From positions 559,166 through 623,165 of the forward strand of contig NZ_LT575483.1 in NCBI RefSeq assembly GCF_900086705.1: DNA of 64,000 nt. Reading direction: 5' to 3'. Shown here in pieces: positions 18,220 to 27,259 of this stretch. Position 1 is the stretch's first letter. Each line of letters opens with the position of its first letter. The position numbers and the translations under genes are program-made. This stretch comes from Massilibacillus massiliensis. Lineage in GTDB: Bacteria; Bacillota; Negativicutes; FLKF01. The notes below the pieces were generated by a model. It had not been told where the DNA came from and did no database searches. It saw nothing but the letters and a program-made list of their open reading frames with translations.

Positions 18220-18423
18220 TTATTTCGATTCTGATTGATTTGCATCACTTTTTGTTATATCTTGCCTTGTCTCTTGATTGCTCTTAGAACTAGAAAATGC
18301 TTTTTTAAACTCATTTACACTATTACCAAGTGCTTTTCCCACTTCCGGCAGTTTTCCTGGTCCAAATACGATCAATCCGATGATTAATATAATAATTAAT
18401 TCTGGTACACCAATTCCAAACAT
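18220..18423 (-). CDS. tatA: Sec-independent protein translocase TatA (copy 2)
   Basis: A 67-residue second TatA with the same layout: one membrane helix, [20 protein letters not shown] and a short polar tail. It is a recent-looking paralogue of the next gene, closely similar over the first 45 residues. One of the two may have taken a TatB-like or substrate-specific role, but nothing in the sequence decides this. GGAGGAG precedes ATG. Confidence 0.93.
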   Translation of the reverse strand: MFGIGVPELIIILIIGLIVFGPGKLPEVGKALGNSVNEFKKAFSSSKSNQETRQDITKSDANQSESK

Positions 18424-18471
18424 AATCTAAACTCCTCCAATTCTGATTGAAATTTTTTTGATATAGAATCA

Positions 18472-19443
18472 TCAAAACTGCCGCATGGCAATAAAATCCG
18501 CAACAGTTTCATAAGTTTCTCGAATTTCAGCGGGAATCGAATCTGGCAATACACTACGTGCATAATCCAAATATTCATTGACTTTTTCATAAGAGTATTC
18601 TATTGCATCCGTAGCATGTACAATCTCCAAGCCTCGCTTAAGCATCTGTTGATCTATTGTACGCGTCGTAACAATCCTTTTTAATTCTTCAGCATCAGAA
18701 CTTACATTAAGGGCATGAATTACAGGCAATGTAACAATGCCTTGCATAATATCATTTCCTGCTGGCTTACCAATTTGCTCAGATGTTGCGGTAAGATCCA
18801 AAATATCATCCGTAATTTGAAATGCCATACCAATTGCATATCCATATTTACGTAATGACTCAATTTCATCCTCGCACATTCCTGCTACAATTCCACCAAG
18901 CTGACAACTAGCGGCAATAAAATTTGCTGTCTTCTTGGCTATACGATCGTAATATTCGTCCTTATCTTCTGAAGCTTTATAAATCTCTTTATTTTGAATT
19001 ATTTCCCCTTCACTTAAATCACAAATAATATCAGATAAGATAACCATAACTCTGTCATCATAGTCATTTTTAGCCACCAAAGAAAAAGCCTTAGCAAACA
19101 GATAATCTCCACTGAGTATAGATAACTGATTTCCCCATTTGGCATTTGCTGTTGATATGCCTCTTCTTGTTGCAGCACTATCAATTACATCATCATGAAC
19201 TAACGTAGCCATATGAATCATCTCAATCGCGACCGCTAATGGCATTGCATTTTTTTCATTTATTTCTTCGCAGCGAACAGCTAAAAAATAAAGAGCTGGA
19301 CGTAATCTTTTCCCGCCCGCCTCTACTAAATGGGTTCCAATCTCTGTAATGATTTCTACTGGCGAATATATAACTGAAAGCATTTCTTCTTCCAAAGTTT
19401 CTAAATCTTTTTTTACAATATCAAACATAGAGTTTTTCGACAA
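18472..19443 (-). CDS. Polyprenyl diphosphate synthase (heptaprenyl/octaprenyl type)
   Basis: This trans-isoprenyl synthase extends farnesyl diphosphate to make the quinone side chain. The 323-residue protein has both aspartate motifs: LVHDDVIDSAATRRG near residue 75 and FQITDDILDL near 205. I favour the TTG at 19443, 6-7 bases past AGGTG, over the GTG at 19452, which has no ribosome site. It is followed by tatA, tatC and the ubiA/ubiD pair, so it probably supplies menaquinone synthesis. Chain length cannot be stated from sequence alone. Confidence 0.9.
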   Translation of the reverse strand: MSKNSMFDIVKKDLETLEEEMLSVIYSPVEIITEIGTHLVEAGGKRLRPALYFLAVRCEEINEKNAMPLAVAIEMIHMATLVHDDVIDSAATRRGISTANAKWGNQLSILSGDYLFAKAFSLVAKNDYDDRVMVILSDIICDLSEGEIIQNKEIYKASEDKDEYYDRIAKKTANFIAASCQLGGIVAGMCEDEIESLRKYGYAIGMAFQITDDILDLTATSEQIGKPAGNDIMQGIVTLPVIHALNVSSDAEELKRIVTTRTIDQQMLKRGLEIVHATDAIEYSYEKVNEYLDYARSVLPDSIPAEIRETYETVADFIAMRQF

Positions 19444-19602
19444 ATTTATCACCTACAAGCTAAATCTCTTAAATATTCTACACCATAATAAGTAATTTAG
19501 CAAATTAAAGTGCACCATTTCTTCTATGTCTATTATGTCTAAAACACGATTTGTATATCCGAGGATGACAAGAGCGATTCGCACCTATTCTCTTCACAAA
19601 AA

Positions 19603-19629
19603 TGGACAGATAGATATTCTATCTGTCCA
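19603..19629 (-). terminator. Terminator of the fumarate reductase operon
   Basis: A perfect 12-bp stem TGGACAGATAGA/TCTATCTGTCCA with a 3-base loop lies 11 bases past the mfrE stop, followed on the minus strand by TTTTTG. It separates the reductase genes from the polyprenyl synthase gene. Confidence 0.9.
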
Positions 19630-19639
19630 CATACTTCGA

Positions 19640-20500
19640 TTAACCTAACTTAACTTTTTCTACCGCTGAAATATGACGACTTATTCCTAAATCTTCTTTA
19701 CTCATTCCCATTGCAAGTCCGATCAACTGAGGCAGATGAAGAACTGGAATTTCAGCATTCGATTTCACGGCATCTCTGCCTTCAGGCTGGTACATATCAA
19801 GCTGCATCTGACAAAGTGGACATGGCGTCACCATAAGATCAGCACCTGCTTGTGCGGCAGTATCCACAGCCTCACCCGTCACAATCATTACATCTCTCTC
19901 TGCTGTAAAGAAGGAGTGAAACCCACAACATTTTAATTTAAAATCAAAATCTACTGGCTCTGCGCCTAAAATCCGAATCACTTTTTCCAAAGACTCTGGA
20001 TTTTTTCCATCTTCATAATTCATTACTTTATATGGACGAAGTAAATGGCAGCCATAATAACCCGCAACTTTTAAACCTTTTAAAGGCTTCGTAATTTTGC
20101 CTTCAAGCAGATTTGGATGTGAAGCAAGTACCCATAATAAGTGTGTTACTTCTGATGTTCCTTTATATTCATAACCAGACTTGGCTAAAATTTGGTTTAC
20201 TTTTTCTTTTAACTTTGCATCACTGTCTAATTTCATCTTAGCCTGAAGCAATTGCAAGGTACAAGTATTGCAAACTGTCATAATTGGCAATCCCATACTT
20301 TCTGCAATTGCCATGTTACGTGCATTAATTGCAAGTAGCGCCAATTCATCTACTCCCTGCGCATGTGATGCGCCGCAGCATGTCCAATTCGGAATCTCTA
20401 CCAATTCAAGATCAAGGGCAGGTGCTACTTTTTTTAATGCCATATAAGACTCTTTGGCAGCACCTTCTAATACACAGCCTGGAAATAATGCATATTTCAT
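19640..20500 (-). CDS. Fumarate reductase/succinate dehydrogenase subunit E (CCG-domain, HdrB-like; MfrE)
   Basis: The 286-residue protein has two CCG domains of the heterodisulfide reductase B type: FPGCVLEG...WTCCGASHAQ in the N-terminal half and GCHLL...LKCCGFHSFF in the C-terminal half. They bind an unusual [4Fe-4S] cluster. In methylmenaquinol:fumarate reductases of the SdhE/MfrE type this subunit replaces the haem membrane anchor and passes electrons between quinone and the iron-sulfur subunit. It overlaps mfrB by the stop/start codons. No membrane helix is visible, so attachment must be through an amphipathic region or partner. Confidence 0.88.
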   Translation of the reverse strand: MKYALFPGCVLEGAAKESYMALKKVAPALDLELVEIPNWTCCGASHAQGVDELALLAINARNMAIAESMGLPIMTVCNTCTLQLLQAKMKLDSDAKLKEKVNQILAKSGYEYKGTSEVTHLLWVLASHPNLLEGKITKPLKGLKVAGYYGCHLLRPYKVMNYEDGKNPESLEKVIRILGAEPVDFDFKLKCCGFHSFFTAERDVMIVTGEAVDTAAQAGADLMVTPCPLCQMQLDMYQPEGRDAVKSNAEIPVLHLPQLIGLAMGMSKEDLGISRHISAVEKVKLG

Positions 20501-21444
20501 TATTTTTCCTCCTTCGCATTCTTCAGAATGTCACGTATTTTATTGATTTCTGGATTCACTGGAATTTTTTCAAATGGATCTAATTTTCCAGTTTTCATCA
20601 ATCGAATTGCAAAAGGAGCACGGAGTGAAGCGGAAATCAGACCTTCTGACTGAATAGAAAGTTTAGATTCATCCAATCGTCCAGTATTATAAATATCATC
20701 ATAAAGAGCTTTTGCATGATTTGGCCCAACGCCACTTGAAAGCCCCAGTCTAAACGTTGCTTCACGCAATTTTTCAATTGCTTCAGCAGGTTTTAAACCC
20801 TTTGGACATTTGGCAGTACATTCTTGGCAATTCATGCATTTCCACAAACCATGATCTATTACAGCCTGCAAATGTTCTTTAGGATCCTGACTTCGAGAAT
20901 CCTCTACCAATTTTGCAGCTTTTACAAAGGTAAAAGGATCTAAGAAATCTTTTTCATTTACTGCACTTTTATTGCATTCGGACACACAAGCACCACATAA
21001 TATACAGCTTGCATATTCATCATATTTTTTAAAATCTGAAATGGATTGCTTACATCCCTTTTCTGGACTAAATTCTTTTTTTGGATGCAAAGCTGGCTTT
21101 ATTTGCTTCATTCTATCAAATTTAGGATCCCAATCCACAATTAAATCTCGAATTACTTTGAAATTTCCCAATGGTTCTATTGTAAGTGTTTCTGTTTTAT
21201 AACGTTTTACCAAACTATCTAATAGTGTCTCACAAGCAAGCTCGGCATTCCCATTAACTCTGACAGCACATGCGCCGCAGATACTAGAGCGACATGAAGC
21301 AGTAAAGGAAAGGGTAGGATCTTGTTTCGCCTTTATTTCATTTAATGCTTCTAGAACTGTCATTCCCGTTTTCAATTCAACTTGATAATCTTGTACCCAT
21401 TTTTTATCATCCAACATACGATGAATTTTTAATGTAATCGCCAT
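20500..21444 (-). CDS. Fumarate reductase/succinate dehydrogenase iron-sulfur subunit (MfrB/SdhB)
   Basis: The 314-residue protein has an N-terminal [2Fe-2S] domain (CRSSICGACAVRVNGNAELAC near 50-70) and two C-terminal cluster motifs, CILCGACVSECNK and CMNCQECTAKCPKG. It wires the flavoprotein to subunit E. The tail beyond the ferredoxin domain (about 60 residues) is longer than in the haem-anchored enzymes, as in other E-type complexes. There is no signal peptide of its own, so it would be exported with the Tat-targeted flavoprotein. AAGGAAG precedes ATG. Confidence 0.93.
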   Translation of the reverse strand: MAITLKIHRMLDDKKWVQDYQVELKTGMTVLEALNEIKAKQDPTLSFTASCRSSICGACAVRVNGNAELACETLLDSLVKRYKTETLTIEPLGNFKVIRDLIVDWDPKFDRMKQIKPALHPKKEFSPEKGCKQSISDFKKYDEYASCILCGACVSECNKSAVNEKDFLDPFTFVKAAKLVEDSRSQDPKEHLQAVIDHGLWKCMNCQECTAKCPKGLKPAEAIEKLREATFRLGLSSGVGPNHAKALYDDIYNTGRLDESKLSIQSEGLISASLRAPFAIRLMKTGKLDPFEKIPVNPEINKIRDILKNAKEEK

Positions 21445-21446
21445 GC

Positions 21447-23282
21447 TTAATACTTCCTTTCTGCCGGTTTAAATTTCGTAATAACAACGTCACGATATTC
21501 CGTTTTGAATGTATCGCCAACTTTGCTAATAATTGTATGCTTTAAGAAGTTTTTGTCATCGCGCTTAGGGAAATCTTTACGGGAATGCCCACCACGGCTT
21601 TCTTTACGTGCAATCGCACCCATAACAATCGCTTTAGAAACCAATAATAAATTCCCTAATTCAACATAATTCATGAATGCAGTATTATAAGAACGGCTAG
21701 CGTCTCCAACATAACAATTTTGATATTCTTTTATTAATAGATCAATCTCTTTTAAGCCTTCTTGCAGCTGATTTTCCTCACGATAAACACCGGCTTTAAA
21801 CCACATCGTAGAGGCCATTTTATCACGAAGCTCTACAACTTTTGCTCCCGAAGTTCTTGCCGTAACTTCTTCAAAAGTTTTGTTCCATTTTGTCAACGCA
21901 GCATCCAAAGTTTCTTTGTCGCCAATATAACCAGTTTTTTTCGCATGTTCTGAAGCACCGTTGCCTGCAGTTTTTCCAAACAAGAGAACTTCACTCAATG
22001 AGTTTGCACCCAAACGATTTGCTCCATGTACAGATACACAAGAACATTCACCAGCTGCAAAAACACCTGGCACTTTAGTCGCACAGGTTTTATAATCAAT
22101 TACATCTATACCACCCATCGAATAATGACAAGAACAGCGAATCGGTACTGGTTTTTCCGTAATGTCGACACCTTCAAAACGTAAAGCCAAATCATAAACT
22201 TGTCCTAAACGTTCTTTAATAATGTCCTTTGATATATGTCTAAAGTCCATGTATACAGCAGCATTTAAGCCTTCACCAATCCCACGGCCTTCACTGATTT
22301 CACTTTCAATTGCCCGCGCAACGATATCACGTGTTGCAAGCTCCATTTTTGCCGGTGCATATTTTTTCATAAAGCGTTCACCGTCTTTATTGACTAAATA
22401 AGCGCCTTCGGCACGGCTTGATTCAGATAATAAAACCCCATTAATCGCAAGACCCGTTGGATGGAATTGTACCATTTCTGGGTCTTTAAAAGGAATACCG
22501 ATGTTTAGGCATGCAGCAATTCCATCACCAGTTGAACTATATGGATTGGTCGTACGAATCCAATAAGCACGTCCATAACCGCCAGTTGCTATGATAACAG
22601 TTTTAGCTGGTACAGAAATCATATTACCGCTTCGCATATCTACGGCAATCACACCGCTCAATTTTTCATCCTTTACCACAACTTCAAGCATCTGACACTC
22701 AGAAATAAATTCAATATTTTGCGCTAAACATTGTTCGAATAATGTATGTACTGTAGCTAATCCGGATTTATCTGCATAGTAAGAAGCGCGTGCATGTGAA
22801 CTCCCCCCCATTTTACGTTGGTGGAAAGAGCCATCTTCTTGACGATGAAATGGATAACCATAGTAATCCATTTCATAAATTATTTTTCCAGCATTTTCAG
22901 CAAAATACTCAATCGCATCTTGATCGCATAGATAATCTCCGCCTTTTACTGTATCAAAAGCATGTGCTTCAGGCGTGTCTTCCGAATCCGTAACCCCAGT
23001 GCAGCCATTCATGCCCCCCTGCGCCATTGTCGTTGCGGAACGAGTTGGAACTAATTTTGTCATAACTGCAATTTTAAGTTTCTTGTCCTTGGCAGCTTCT
23101 AATGCTGCTCTCATACCAGCACCACCGCTACCAATAATAAGTACATCATATAATGCAGTACCACTTTGCACGGACACAGGTATATTATTACCCTTCCATT
23201 CAAAATACGTGCCGGCTGCCACTGCTGCTCCTACAGCTACACCAGCTTTGATAAAGGTACGTCGTGATATCTCTTTCGCCAT
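21447..23282 (-). CDS. Tat-exported fumarate reductase flavoprotein subunit (MfrA/SdhA-like)
   Basis: The 611-residue protein starts with a twin-arginine signal, EISRRTFIKAGVAVGAAVAAG. It has the FAD fold VLIIGSGGAGMRAALEA, the substrate motifs MVQFHPTGL and ELATRDIVARAI, CSCHYSMGGI, and HGANRLGANSLSE. These mark an SdhA/FrdA enzyme acting outside the cytoplasmic membrane, as in methylmenaquinol:fumarate reductase. Where FrdA/SdhA have RSH for covalent FAD, this protein reads RSATTMAQGG, so the histidine is absent. I place the start at 23282 because GGGGGTG lies 7 bases upstream; the longer frame to 23321 would bury the Tat signal. Direction (fumarate reduction or succinate oxidation) is inferred. 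Confidence 0.9.
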   Translation of the reverse strand: MAKEISRRTFIKAGVAVGAAVAAGTYFEWKGNNIPVSVQSGTALYDVLIIGSGGAGMRAALEAAKDKKLKIAVMTKLVPTRSATTMAQGGMNGCTGVTDSEDTPEAHAFDTVKGGDYLCDQDAIEYFAENAGKIIYEMDYYGYPFHRQEDGSFHQRKMGGSSHARASYYADKSGLATVHTLFEQCLAQNIEFISECQMLEVVVKDEKLSGVIAVDMRSGNMISVPAKTVIIATGGYGRAYWIRTTNPYSSTGDGIAACLNIGIPFKDPEMVQFHPTGLAINGVLLSESSRAEGAYLVNKDGERFMKKYAPAKMELATRDIVARAIESEISEGRGIGEGLNAAVYMDFRHISKDIIKERLGQVYDLALRFEGVDITEKPVPIRCSCHYSMGGIDVIDYKTCATKVPGVFAAGECSCVSVHGANRLGANSLSEVLLFGKTAGNGASEHAKKTGYIGDKETLDAALTKWNKTFEEVTARTSGAKVVELRDKMASTMWFKAGVYREENQLQEGLKEIDLLIKEYQNCYVGDASRSYNTAFMNYVELGNLLLVSKAIVMGAIARKESRGGHSRKDFPKRDDKNFLKHTIISKVGDTFKTEYRDVVITKFKPAERKY

Positions 23283-23651
23283 AAATAGCACCCCCAAAAT
23301 ATTAAATAAAAACACTGACAAAACACATAAATTTAAGATGAACCGATAATGTTTTCACTCTTTCGAATATTCAAATTTTATTTTTCATTTACCCTTGTAA
23401 ATATTAGTAAAAATTAATTTCTGCATATTCATTCTTTATATATTTCAAATAGTACATAAAAACACGATCTTTCTACTAAAATTTATGCGATTAGACAATC
23501 TACATACTATCATTATTCATTCAGTCATACAAGGCAACCTCTTATATTTAAAATTTATACATACTATAATAAAATACTATAATAAATATCATTTATACTT
23601 GATTGGCAACAAGCTCTCATTATTGTAAAAACACTCCATTATCTGCATAAA
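23283..23651. other. Intergenic region upstream of the fumarate reductase operon
   Basis: No gene is supported. It must hold the mfr promoter. A dyad ATTTAC/GTAAAT (23387-23402) and an AT-rich near-tandem ACTATAATAAA (about 23562-23586) are visible; I could not fix a promoter. Confidence 0.5.
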
Positions 23652-23696
23652 AAAAATAAGGATCACGAAATCCACTGAAATCGTCTCCTTATTTTT
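23652..23696 (-). terminator. Terminator of the LysR gene
   Basis: AAAAATAAGGA (23652-23662) pairs with TCCTTATTTTT (23686-23696), with further ACGA/TCGT pairing inside the loop. The stem includes the LysR stop codon and ends in T residues on the minus strand. Confidence 0.8.
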
Positions 23697-24630
23697 CTGG
23701 CACTGCAGGCCTAGTTTGAATAATTTCTTTCGTTAAATCAATAAATGCAACTGCGGCTTTTGATAACTGCGCTTCTTTTTTATATGCAGTTATCAAAACT
23801 CTCGGAGGTACAGACTCTGCCAAAGAAAAATAATATGGATTATGCTCCAATTTATTATATAAAGCCAAAGTATCCGTAACTAAAGTTGCACCAACACCTC
23901 CAGCAACCAATGCTTGTGCAGAAATTAAACTATGTGACTCCAATATGATTTTGGGTTCAAAATCTGCACGTTTACAAAGCTCAAAAAATATTTCACGCAT
24001 TTTTCTACGATTTTTCATTACGACAAAAGGTTCATTTTTTAATTTTGAAAACTCAATAGGCGGGAACGGTAATGTTTGCGGCAAATTTACCGAGGCTATG
24101 CTAATTGGATGTTTTGATGGTAATGCAACCAAAATTTCTTCATCAACAATTTTAACATATTCCAGCCCTTCATATAATAAAGGCAAATATACAAAAGAAA
24201 AATCGGTAGCACCACTTAATGCATACTCTTGTAATTCGACAGTATTCCCTTCTACCAGCGAAATATCAATTCCGGGGAATCGTTCACAAAAAACAGGCAA
24301 GACACGTGACAATAAATACGATGTCCGAGAATGTGAACTTCCTATCACCAAATGACCTCTTCTTAATTCAGACATATCTTCAATCTGCTGCACAAATTCC
24401 TTTTTAATGTCTTGAATTCGTTTAGCTTCATTAATATATAATGCGCCTGCATACGTCAACGTCAATGGATTCGTTCGTCGATCAAATAATTCGATGCCCA
24501 ATTCTGCTTCAATTTTTTTTATGCACTGACTTAAAGAAGGCTGCGTTACATAGAGCTTTTTCGCAGCCTGAGAAAAACTTCTTTCCTCGGCAACTTTTAA
24601 AATATAATTAATATCACGTTCATCAAGCAT
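23689..24630 (-). CDS. LysR family transcriptional regulator
   Basis: The 313-residue protein has an N-terminal winged helix-turn-helix (FSQAAKKLYVTQPSLSQCIKKI, residues about 18-40) and a periplasmic-binding-type effector domain from about residue 90. It is upstream of and on the same strand as the fumarate reductase operon, but a terminator separates them, so control of that operon is only a possibility. AGGAGATG precedes ATG. The effector is unknown. Confidence 0.92.
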   Translation of the reverse strand: MLDERDINYILKVAEERSFSQAAKKLYVTQPSLSQCIKKIEAELGIELFDRRTNPLTLTYAGALYINEAKRIQDIKKEFVQQIEDMSELRRGHLVIGSSHSRTSYLLSRVLPVFCERFPGIDISLVEGNTVELQEYALSGATDFSFVYLPLLYEGLEYVKIVDEEILVALPSKHPISIASVNLPQTLPFPPIEFSKLKNEPFVVMKNRRKMREIFFELCKRADFEPKIILESHSLISAQALVAGGVGATLVTDTLALYNKLEHNPYYFSLAESVPPRVLITAYKKEAQLSKAAVAFIDLTKEIIQTRPAVPEK

Positions 24631-24742
24631 TGTAGAGCATCTCCTAAAAAAAACAATTACGTACTATTATATACAAGACTTACCAAAAATACAAGAGAAC
24701 AACTCCACTACAACTGCTAGACAAGCGCCGACCTTCTTATCC

Positions 24743-26005
24743 TTATATTCGCAACACATATTTCTGGTGCATGAAATATTGTATTGCACAAAACAATAAT
24801 GGTACACCAATTACATACACGCTCTTCCAACCCAATGATACGAAAATCACACTACAAAAAATTGTAGAGATTACAGCCAAATAACGCTTACCTCCACTGA
24901 GCAATACAATTCCGGCGATAGAAGCAAGCAAATAAATCGCAATAAAAACACTATTGGCATAAAAAATCAACTGTTCTAAATTAATATCTAAAATGTATTT
25001 CATTACAATGGTTAAAATAGATAGACCATAACAAGCAAGTAATGCATGTACAGGCATACCATTTTTATTCTTAGTACGAAAAGTTTTACTTAGATCTCCA
25101 GTGATACTCATAGCATAAATCATCTTTGCAAAACTAACCAAATAAAGATTCGCTGCTGCAAGTGCAGTAAAAAATGCCATAATCGCAACAAAGATCTTTC
25201 CAGATTCACCGATCAAGATACTAAATAAAGCAACAATATAATTTGCATTTAATGCTTCACTTCCATAAGTATGGAATTTCAAAACGATCAGACTTAATAA
25301 AATACAAATACTTCCTACAATACATAAACTTATTAATATTGTAATTGGGAAATCACGCTCAACGGATTTAAAATCACTCGCGATATGAACAACGGCCTCA
25401 ATTCCAACAAAGCACCAAAAAATAAGTGAGATCGTTGTTTTTAATACAGAAATATCACTAAAGTTCAAATGCACTGCTACACCTGCTATAAGATTTACTT
25501 TTGCAGCCGCCAAGAAAATTAAAGTCATTAGAATTCCTACAACAAGAACAGAGATAAAAGTCTGCATTTTACTTGCAAATTCTAACCCGTATAAATTTAT
25601 ACAAAACAAACCAATTAGCATCACGATACAAATGAAAAAAACTTGCCACTGATCTGCCCCCCAGATTGCCCCTATATAATTTGCCCCTGTAATAACAATA
25701 ATGGGCGGGCAGATCGGTAATGCAGATAAATAAAGCCAAGAGGTAAACTTGCCAAATTTTTCACCAAATGACTTCTTTATAAAGTAAGCAGTGCCACCTT
25801 CATTTGGATACTTTACGCCCAAACTACTGAAGGTAAACGCAACTGGTATCACACATAAAATCGTAAGCAACCACGCTATAACAGATTTTTCTCCAGCAAG
25901 ATCAGCAGCCATTGCCGGAATGACAAAAATACTAGATCCAAGTAAAGTAGATACTAAAACTCCAACCCCCTGATATACATTTAAGCTTTTAATTCTTTTT
26001 TGCAT
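24743..26005 (-). CDS. APC superfamily amino acid transporter (YjeH-like)
   Basis: The 420-residue protein has about 12 membrane segments. The start VYQGVGVLVSTLLGSSIFVIPA and the PNEGGTAYFIKKSFG motif after segment 2 match the APC branch that includes the amino acid exporter YjeH. Direction and substrate are uncertain. I start at the ATG at 26005, seven bases past GAGGT; the upstream start at 26035 would contain that site. A promoter with a palindrome in its spacer lies about 85 bases upstream. Confidence 0.82.
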   Translation of the reverse strand: MQKRIKSLNVYQGVGVLVSTLLGSSIFVIPAMAADLAGEKSVIAWLLTILCVIPVAFTFSSLGVKYPNEGGTAYFIKKSFGEKFGKFTSWLYLSALPICPPIIVITGANYIGAIWGADQWQVFFICIVMLIGLFCINLYGLEFASKMQTFISVLVVGILMTLIFLAAAKVNLIAGVAVHLNFSDISVLKTTISLIFWCFVGIEAVVHIASDFKSVERDFPITILISLCIVGSICILLSLIVLKFHTYGSEALNANYIVALFSILIGESGKIFVAIMAFFTALAAANLYLVSFAKMIYAMSITGDLSKTFRTKNKNGMPVHALLACYGLSILTIVMKYILDINLEQLIFYANSVFIAIYLLASIAGIVLLSGGKRYLAVISTIFCSVIFVSLGWKSVYVIGVPLLFCAIQYFMHQKYVLRI

Positions 26006-26087
26006 AAAAATAACCTCATTCCAAAACCTTATCACATTAATTTATTTTGAATTTAATTTAATTACCCTTAATTATTATGGTATGGTT

Positions 26088-26116
26088 ATTATATGCTTTT
26101 TGTATACAAAATTCAA
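26088..26116 (-). promoter_or_regulatory. Transporter promoter with palindromic operator
   Basis: On the minus strand TTGAAT (26111-26116) and TATAAT (26088-26093) are 17 bases apart. The spacer is filled by the perfect palindrome TTTTGTATACAAAA (26098-26111), a likely repressor site; the core recurs at 7275-7286. Confidence 0.6.
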
Positions 26117-26159
26117 TACACATTTATAATTATATTCATTATTTTATCGAAAAATAGAA

Positions 26160-26190
26160 AAATACAGAGCTAATTACAGACTCTGTATTT
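26160..26190 (-). terminator. Terminator of the ahb genes
   Basis: AAATACAGAG (26160-26169) pairs with CTCTGTATTT (26181-26190), loop 11 bases, with a T-rich minus-strand tail. Confidence 0.75.
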
Positions 26191-26236
26191 CAAATCATAA
26201 GTATTATATTGTTTTACCTTTAATATATAAATAATT

Positions 26237-26704
26237 TCATTCACAAAAATACCGCATGCTTGTTTTTTTCCATTCTTTCACACTATACAGCATAACTTTT
26301 TCAGTTATATTGGTTTGCTGCGTAATCTCACCGGCAATTTTTTCACATTCTTCGCGACTATGTCCATGGATCATTGTATATACATTGTACGGCCATTCTG
26401 GAGCGGTATTACGATCATAACAATGCGACACCGCTGAATTCTCTGCCATTAAAGTTGCGATTTCTTCTAAACGTTCTTCAGGCACGCTCCATGCACATAA
26501 AGCATTTGCGGCATAACCGACTTCACGATGCCGAAGTACTGCTCCCATTTTACGAATTTGACCTGCTTGTTTATATTTTTTTAAACGTTCTATCAACTCA
26601 TCTTGGGTAATACCGATTTGATCAGCTAATACTTTATAAGGTTCCGACACCAACGGAAACTCATCTTGCATTACTCTAATTATTTTTTTATCTAATGCAT
26701 CCAC
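26237..26704 (-). CDS. ahbB: Siroheme decarboxylase subunit AhbB (Lrp/AsnC-type fold)
   Basis: AhbA and AhbB together decarboxylate sirohaem to didecarboxysirohaem in the alternative haem pathway. The 155-residue protein has an Lrp-like winged helix and the diagnostic RHREVGYAANALCAW, SHCYDRNTAPEWPYN and KEWKKTSMRYF blocks. The histidines in the first two blocks lie in the substrate pocket. I prefer GTG at 26704, six bases past AGGTG, over GTG at 26713. It directly follows ahbA. Databases often call such proteins Lrp regulators; the pairing argues against that. Confidence 0.9.
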   Translation of the reverse strand: MDALDKKIIRVMQDEFPLVSEPYKVLADQIGITQDELIERLKKYKQAGQIRKMGAVLRHREVGYAANALCAWSVPEERLEEIATLMAENSAVSHCYDRNTAPEWPYNVYTMIHGHSREECEKIAGEITQQTNITEKVMLYSVKEWKKTSMRYFCE

Positions 26705-26713
26705 TACTCTCAC

Positions 26714-27166
26714 CTACTTCAAAGTAAACTGAACGCTAACTTTATACTTATGATTAGCCTTCAAATTCAATAAATTTTCAACACCAGGTAACGCACGAAC
26801 CTCAGCTAAAATTTTATCCTGTGTTTCTAAATCGGGCGTGAGCAATGTAAACCATAGATTGAAATCGCCCTCACGTTCATAATTATGTGTCACGCCAGGA
26901 TATTGATTAATCGCAAGTGCAACACTTTCCATATACCCCTCGGTTATTTTCGTTGCAATCAAGGTTCCAGCATACCCTAGTTTAATTGAATCAAAAAATG
27001 GACCGATCTTTCTCAAATAGCCTTGTTCTTTTAGCATCTTTAAACGATTTATAACAGTTGTCTCATCCGTTCCTAAAATTTCTGCTAAATCTGCAAAGGG
27101 TCGTTGACTAATTGGAAGTTTTGTTTGTAGAATATTTAACAAGTCTTTATCAAAATCTGTTAACAT
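26714..27166 (-). CDS. ahbA: Siroheme decarboxylase subunit AhbA (Lrp/AsnC-type fold)
   Basis: The 150-residue partner of AhbB has the same winged helix plus RAM-type domain: LRKIGPFFDSIKLGYAGTLIA, VTHNYEREGDFNLWFTL and a C-terminal KYKVSVQF. The start at 27166 follows AAAAGGAG, while the frame upstream to 27187 includes that site. No other haem genes (ahbC, ahbD, hemB-type) lie here, so the rest of the pathway must be elsewhere. Confidence 0.9.
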   Translation of the reverse strand: MLTDFDKDLLNILQTKLPISQRPFADLAEILGTDETTVINRLKMLKEQGYLRKIGPFFDSIKLGYAGTLIATKITEGYMESVALAINQYPGVTHNYEREGDFNLWFTLLTPDLETQDKILAEVRALPGVENLLNLKANHKYKVSVQFTLK

Positions 27167-27220
27167 TATGTCGCTCCTTTTCTTCATTTACGACAACCTA
27201 TCATAAGAATTCTTTACATA

Positions 27221-27250
27221 AATAAGAGACAGTCATAACTGTCTCTTATT
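27221..27250 (-). terminator. Terminator after engB
   Basis: A perfect 13-bp stem (AATAAGAGACAGT with its complement at 27238-27250) with a 4-base loop ends the lon-engB transcript; T-rich on the minus strand. Confidence 0.88.
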
Positions 27251-27259
27251 TCCCTATGT

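Noticed and set aside
23562-23586. Tandem repeat ACTATAATAAA upstream of mfrA
   Set aside because: Two short AT-rich units only; expected by chance in this composition.
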